DNA of 64,000 bases from Aselliscus stoliczkanus (taxonomy: Eukaryota > Chordata > Mammalia > Chiroptera > Hipposideridae), in the NCBI GenBank assembly GCA_033961575.1, contig CM066729.1:100652501-100716500 (forward strand), written 5' to 3'. The first letter of the stretch is position 1. The number at the start of each line of letters is the position of its first letter. The notes beneath the pieces were generated by a model, which did not search any database, was not told where the DNA came from, and saw only the letters and a list, made by a program, of their open reading frames with translations. A program made the position numbers and the translations under genes. Below are positions 60,307 to 64,000 of this stretch, piece after piece.

Positions 60307-60618
60307 GGGCCGGCTGAATGGCACATTGGTTGAGGGTTGGCTTGGGGCACCATCTCTGAGCAGCAGGGCCCCACTGCCAAGTGTCACCGGGAATGGCATA
60401 GGCTGCAGGAGGACTGGCCGGCAGCTGGCGTGTGCTTTCATGAGCTGCCATGAAGGGGAAGAGCACAATGATAATACCAACATGGGCCAGTGAAGCAATG
60501 TCCTCTGCAACTAGACTGAAGAACAAAAGGACAGCAACTTGTCTGTTCCCCTTCCCTGACTTCCCAGTGCTGTTCCCCTCCCCCAATTCCTCAATAAAAT
60601 CTTTAAAAAAAAAGAAAC
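60307..60618 (+). mobile_element. Long-type tRNA-derived SINE, internally shortened
   Basis: It keeps the head, the CTCTGAGCAGCAGGG part, the CAACTAGACTGAAGAAC part near 60,509 and AATAAAATCTTT near 60,594. About 130 bp of the central body present at 34,746 is missing. No clean target duplication found. Confidence 0.85.
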
Positions 60619-63000
60619 ATTGTATTATATGGAAATATAAAACACACTAAAGTTTGCAAGGAGTCATTTGTGAAGTTAAACTCAAAGAATCAGAAATATT
60701 TATATAACATACAGAATAATTGCTATGACAGTAAAGTTTAAAATATTGTTTTGCCAAATTTACATATGAATTAGTACATGAGATTACTGGAGCAAGTCAT
60801 AGAAATTGAAAATTAAATTGGTGATGCCAACAGTACCTGGACTAATTTTCAGTTTATTAATGGATTTGAACCCCCAATAATACTATAGCCACTTCAAATT
60901 ACAGCTAATCCACCTACCATTCAAAATACTGGGCATGTAATCTTATTATATTGATAATAATTTCAACACTAAATGTGATTTCCATTTCTGATTGCCTGTG
61001 AATCAAAAAAAAAAAACAAACAAACCCCCATAAAACAAAACATATTATGTGAATCTCTTACTTCCACACATTTTTCTATGTTTTGTGCCCACTACATTCT
61101 ACATTTACTAAGTGAGATTATCTCTTGTGTTTAAATATTTCTATACACTCCTGTTTTTACCCTCTGGATTTTGCATTCAACAATATTTTACAGTAATAAT
61201 GACCTCACAATGGTTAACCATGATGGCCTTTCAGCTTTAGCAAACGAGAACTCTCTGTAGAGTTTGATACTCTTCACTATACATTGACCTTTTTCCTCAC
61301 TTTCTCCCACACACACACAAAAAAATCCCATTCTGTCTACATTTGCCTCATGGTGTAATATCATGGTGGTGTATCACCATAATTCCACAATTTTTCTTCC
61401 CCACACCCGCTTTACTTTACTCATCAGCCCACTCTCACCATTTTTATTGCTTTCCCTTTTACTACTTCTTTCTCTAAACCTGGGCACTTCCATCTAATCT
61501 GCCTTTAGACTCCCTCTGTTCTTCTACCTCTGAAAGCTCAAATATTATTTCTATGTGATGACTCAGAAACCACTCTATCTAGAATTTTATGTTTGCATTT
61601 TCATCTTTTGCGTAGCTACTTATATTTCCTTGTCCTGCTATCATTTCAAATTAATCTAAAACTTCACATTTTCTCTATAAAATAAGTTCTCTTTTCTTAC
61701 TCTCCTGCTTTTCAAAACTTTTGCAATTTTCCAAGACATCATTTTGACTACTACTTTTCCTTACATTCATATTCAGGTAAAAGATTCTATCAGCTTCCTT
61801 CCTTCCTTCCTTCCTTCCTTCCTTCCTTCCTTCCTTCCTCCCTTCCTTGCTTTCTTTCATTTTTCTTTTAATGTCTCACATCTCTCTATCTCTTACTCTT
61901 TCCATCACCACTCCTCCCCTTTTCAGTTCCTGGACTCCTAGCCTTGTGTAGTTTAGTCTCTTTCCTATTGCTCATTACCCACACAATTACTATATTAGTA
62001 TTCCCAGAAGCCCAATTCTACCTTTACACTCTGACATTCCCCAGCCTCAATCACCAAATCCCTTGATAATCTTACCAAGATCAACTTTTTTAGACTCACC
62101 AATTAGAACTGGCAAAATATAGACATGTCCACCATCACAAATGGCTATACTCAACATATCATGGTGTGAACAGCCCCCTATATTTTCATGCTTTGCATAA
62201 ACCACATCTCAGCATTTAAATATCTTTGCTCTCAATTTTATTGCAAACAGTCATAGGACCCAAGATATAGCATCCAAGAAATGCCCCTGAACTTGCCTTC
62301 ATAAAACATTCCCTAGTCTTAATATAATGCATATTCACCTACCCTGAACTACTCTGGCTCTTATTGAATTGGACACCTGTGGCTCTTTTAGGGGTAGCCA
62401 TGTGTCGTTACTCATATACTAGACATAGAATGCTAACAACACTGTGTTATTGCTTATTTTTATTAAAGAATTCATCATTATATTGTAAACATTTTAGACT
62501 CATTTTTTCATGATTATAAACCTTAACAGAATATTTATACTTTTATGAAAGTAAAACAATTATTTGGATATAACATTTATTGAGTAATTACAACACTAAT
62601 CCTCCTTTTATCCTCTATTGACAGTTTATCGCATTTAGTCCTCATTTAATGTAATTATTACCATTCTATACATAAAGAAACTAAGGCACTGAAAGACTCA
62701 AATACTTACTTGGGTTCATACAGTTAGAGAGAGAAGGGGGTAAGGTTTATACCAGGTAGTCAGGCTCTAGCAACTACTCTGTCAAACATTTGAATATACT
62801 CCATTCATAAAATAGTAACAATAATTACAATTAGCTTATTTTTATTATTATGATGTAATTGCCCATAAATCTACCAGTGTGGGATAATCTTTATGTATAG
62901 TTTTGCTACATTAACTTTCAGTCTTTTTTTCTATTTATGTCTTTATTTTAACAAAGTTGATAACCTATTCTAAGTACATCTTGCTTTTTGATTTTACAGT
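60619..63000. other. Spacer with microsatellite and MIR-like fossil
   Basis: AT-rich with pyrimidine-rich parts (61,400-62,100) that may be old LINE relics. A MIR-like fossil is suspected at about 62,565-62,795. No gene seen. Confidence 0.45.
61796..61848. repeat. (CTTC)n microsatellite
   Basis: About 12 CTTC units with one variant near the 3' end. It reads as a KEGR-type repeat in an open frame on the minus strand, which is not a gene. Confidence 0.95.
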
Positions 63001-63005
63001 TTTTA

Positions 63006-63007
<2 letters not shown>

Positions 63008-63044
<37 letters not shown>

Positions 63045-63071
63045 ATATCTATCTATATATCTATCTATCTG
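63008..63071. repeat. (CTAT)n microsatellite
   Basis: About 15 CTAT tetramers with two or three TA interruptions near the end. Likely length-variable. Confidence 0.95.
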
Positions 63072-63174
63072 GTATCATGTGAATTTAAGATAGTTTTTCT
63101 TGATATAGTACATGTAAAGTATTTGGAATAGTTCCTGGCACTGAGTGGAGATTTTCTCAAGTCAATAAAATACC

Positions 63175-63285
63175 TTTTTTTTTTTGTAGTAAGGTGAAGC
63201 TCACAGTAGCCCAAGCAGGGATCGAACCAGCAACCTTGGTATTATTAGTACCGTGTTCTGACCAACTGAGCTAACTGGTCACCCC
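63175..63285 (-). mobile_element. tRNA-Ile-like SINE
   Basis: On the minus strand the sequence has TTAGCTCAGTTGGTCAGA (A-box), an anticodon-arm-like ACTAATAATACC and GGTTCGATCCCTGC (B-box), strongly recalling tRNA-Ile(AAT). A 3' extension and a poly(A) tail (T-run at 63,175) and short AAAATAC repeats on both sides mark it as a SINE, not a tRNA gene. It is the only copy of this design in the window. Confidence 0.85.
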
Positions 63286-63516
63286 AAAATACATTTTCTA
63301 ACATTGAGATGTGTCTTCTAGTCAGAAGACTCTTGCAAACAGATTATCCCATATGTCTTATTTTATGTACAAAGCCGTATCCTCTCACTTGTCATTATTT
63401 CATCTGCCATTGGATTTTACGTAGAATGAACAAGATTAGTCATGTAGGAGCCACACTTAATGGTCTAGCACAGTGAGTGCCAGACAGCCTTAGAGGAACT
63501 CGAGGTGTTTGTCCAC

Positions 63517-63692
63517 ATCAGTGTTTCTCCAATTCAAGTGGCAATGGAGTGATCTGGAAGACTTGTTCCAGGAGATTGCTAGGCTCCATCTCCTGAGTTT
63601 CTGGTTCTGTAGATCTGGGGAGGTGTCCAAGAATTTCTGTCTCACTGTGACACTGATGCTGTCAGCCCAGGGACTTTCAGTAACAATGGTCT
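63517..63692 (+). repeat. MER5-like hAT element (tentative)
   Basis: It starts CATCAGTGTTTCTCCAATTC, passes through AGACTTGTTCCAGGAGATTG and CTGAGTTTCTGGTTCTGTAG, and ends near GTAACAATGG, in the order of MER5-type non-autonomous hAT elements. Diverged; edges approximate. Confidence 0.5.
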
Positions 63693-64000
63693 ATAAGATT
63701 TAACTGCAGAAAAATTATGATAGGCCCTACGTGTCTCAACAGTGCAAGTTTCCATCTAGGTAATTGCAAACATAATCACATAGAGTTTCATTTCTATAGA
63801 ATTTACTTATAAGAGAGTAATAAATCAAACTGGTCGCACAAATACAACTTGATTTCCTCTCAGGAAGCCATTCATTTGGGGGCATTTTTTTTTTCTCCCT
63901 TCGTTTTCTCTGAATATGATGTCCAGTATTCCTGCCCCACTAGTACTTCTTTATTATTCCCTCCAATGAAACACAGTTCTGCTCAATGTCTCAAAAAATG
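63693..64000. other. Spacer, no gene seen
   Basis: Nothing recognised up to the end of the window. Confidence 0.5.

Noticed and set aside
61675..61860. Repetitive-protein frame (KEGR repeats)
   Set aside because: It is a translation of the CTTC microsatellite.
63186..63285. Functional tRNA-Ile gene
   Set aside because: The arms are mutated, a 3' extension and poly(A) follow, and short flanking repeats indicate a SINE.
1..64000. CRISPR array, operon, prophage or other prokaryotic system
   Set aside because: No spaced direct repeats of that kind, and the repeat content is clearly mammalian.

Overview
This is a window of mammalian nuclear DNA with no protein-coding gene, exon or RNA gene that I can support. 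It is AT-rich overall and built from layers of retrotransposons and DNA transposons in unremarkable AT-rich spacer, which suggests a gene desert or a long intron or intergenic stretch. The L1 3' ends (ending near 8,870, 9,778, 47,640 and 53,420), several tRNA-derived SINEs, recent-looking mariner copies and a class II-like LTR fit a bat (Chiroptera) best. That assignment rests on remembered repeat style and is moderate in confidence; the species is not resolved.

Layout. Bases 1-940 show nothing clear. From about 940 to 8,870 lies an old, near full-length plus-strand L1. At 6,396 it received a long SINE; that SINE was later split by a 1,238-bp solo LTR with a clean 6-bp target duplication, and a second short SINE entered the long SINE's A-rich tail. 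From 9,778 to 17,514 lies a full-length minus-strand L1 with a perfect 15-bp target duplication. It has a GC/CpG-rich, partly tandem-repeated 5' UTR, a YY1-type motif close to its 5' end, and ORF1 and ORF2 both broken. One of the ORF2 lesions is a deletion junction carrying a perfect 15-bp hairpin.

From 17.5 to 36 kb there is mostly spacer with ancient L2, MIR, MaLR and hAT relics, punctuated by younger SINEs with target duplications. At 36.66-37.34 kb and 55.47-56.02 kb sit two internally deleted mariner elements on opposite strands that seem to share one deletion structure. A 238-bp TA-flanked inverted-repeat element lies at 41.2 kb. A 5'-truncated EEF1A1 processed pseudogene lies at 44.42-44.92 kb, and its 3' UTR has grown a (GT)n tract. 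Further old L1 pieces occupy 43.05-43.43, 45.0-47.64 (with two SINEs) and 50.95-53.42 kb (with a nested L1 tail and a repeated 3' UTR). The last 10 kb hold a Tigger2-like element, an old L1 3' end, a MaLR solo LTR, two more plus-strand SINEs, microsatellites, a tRNA-Ile-like SINE and a MER5-like element.

Nothing here forms a pathway or operon. The interest lies in the insertion history, the three related SINE designs, the monomer-like L1 promoter and the fold-back mutation. Long open frames are L1 ORF2 fragments or chance frames. No intact autonomous element or viral coding region was found.
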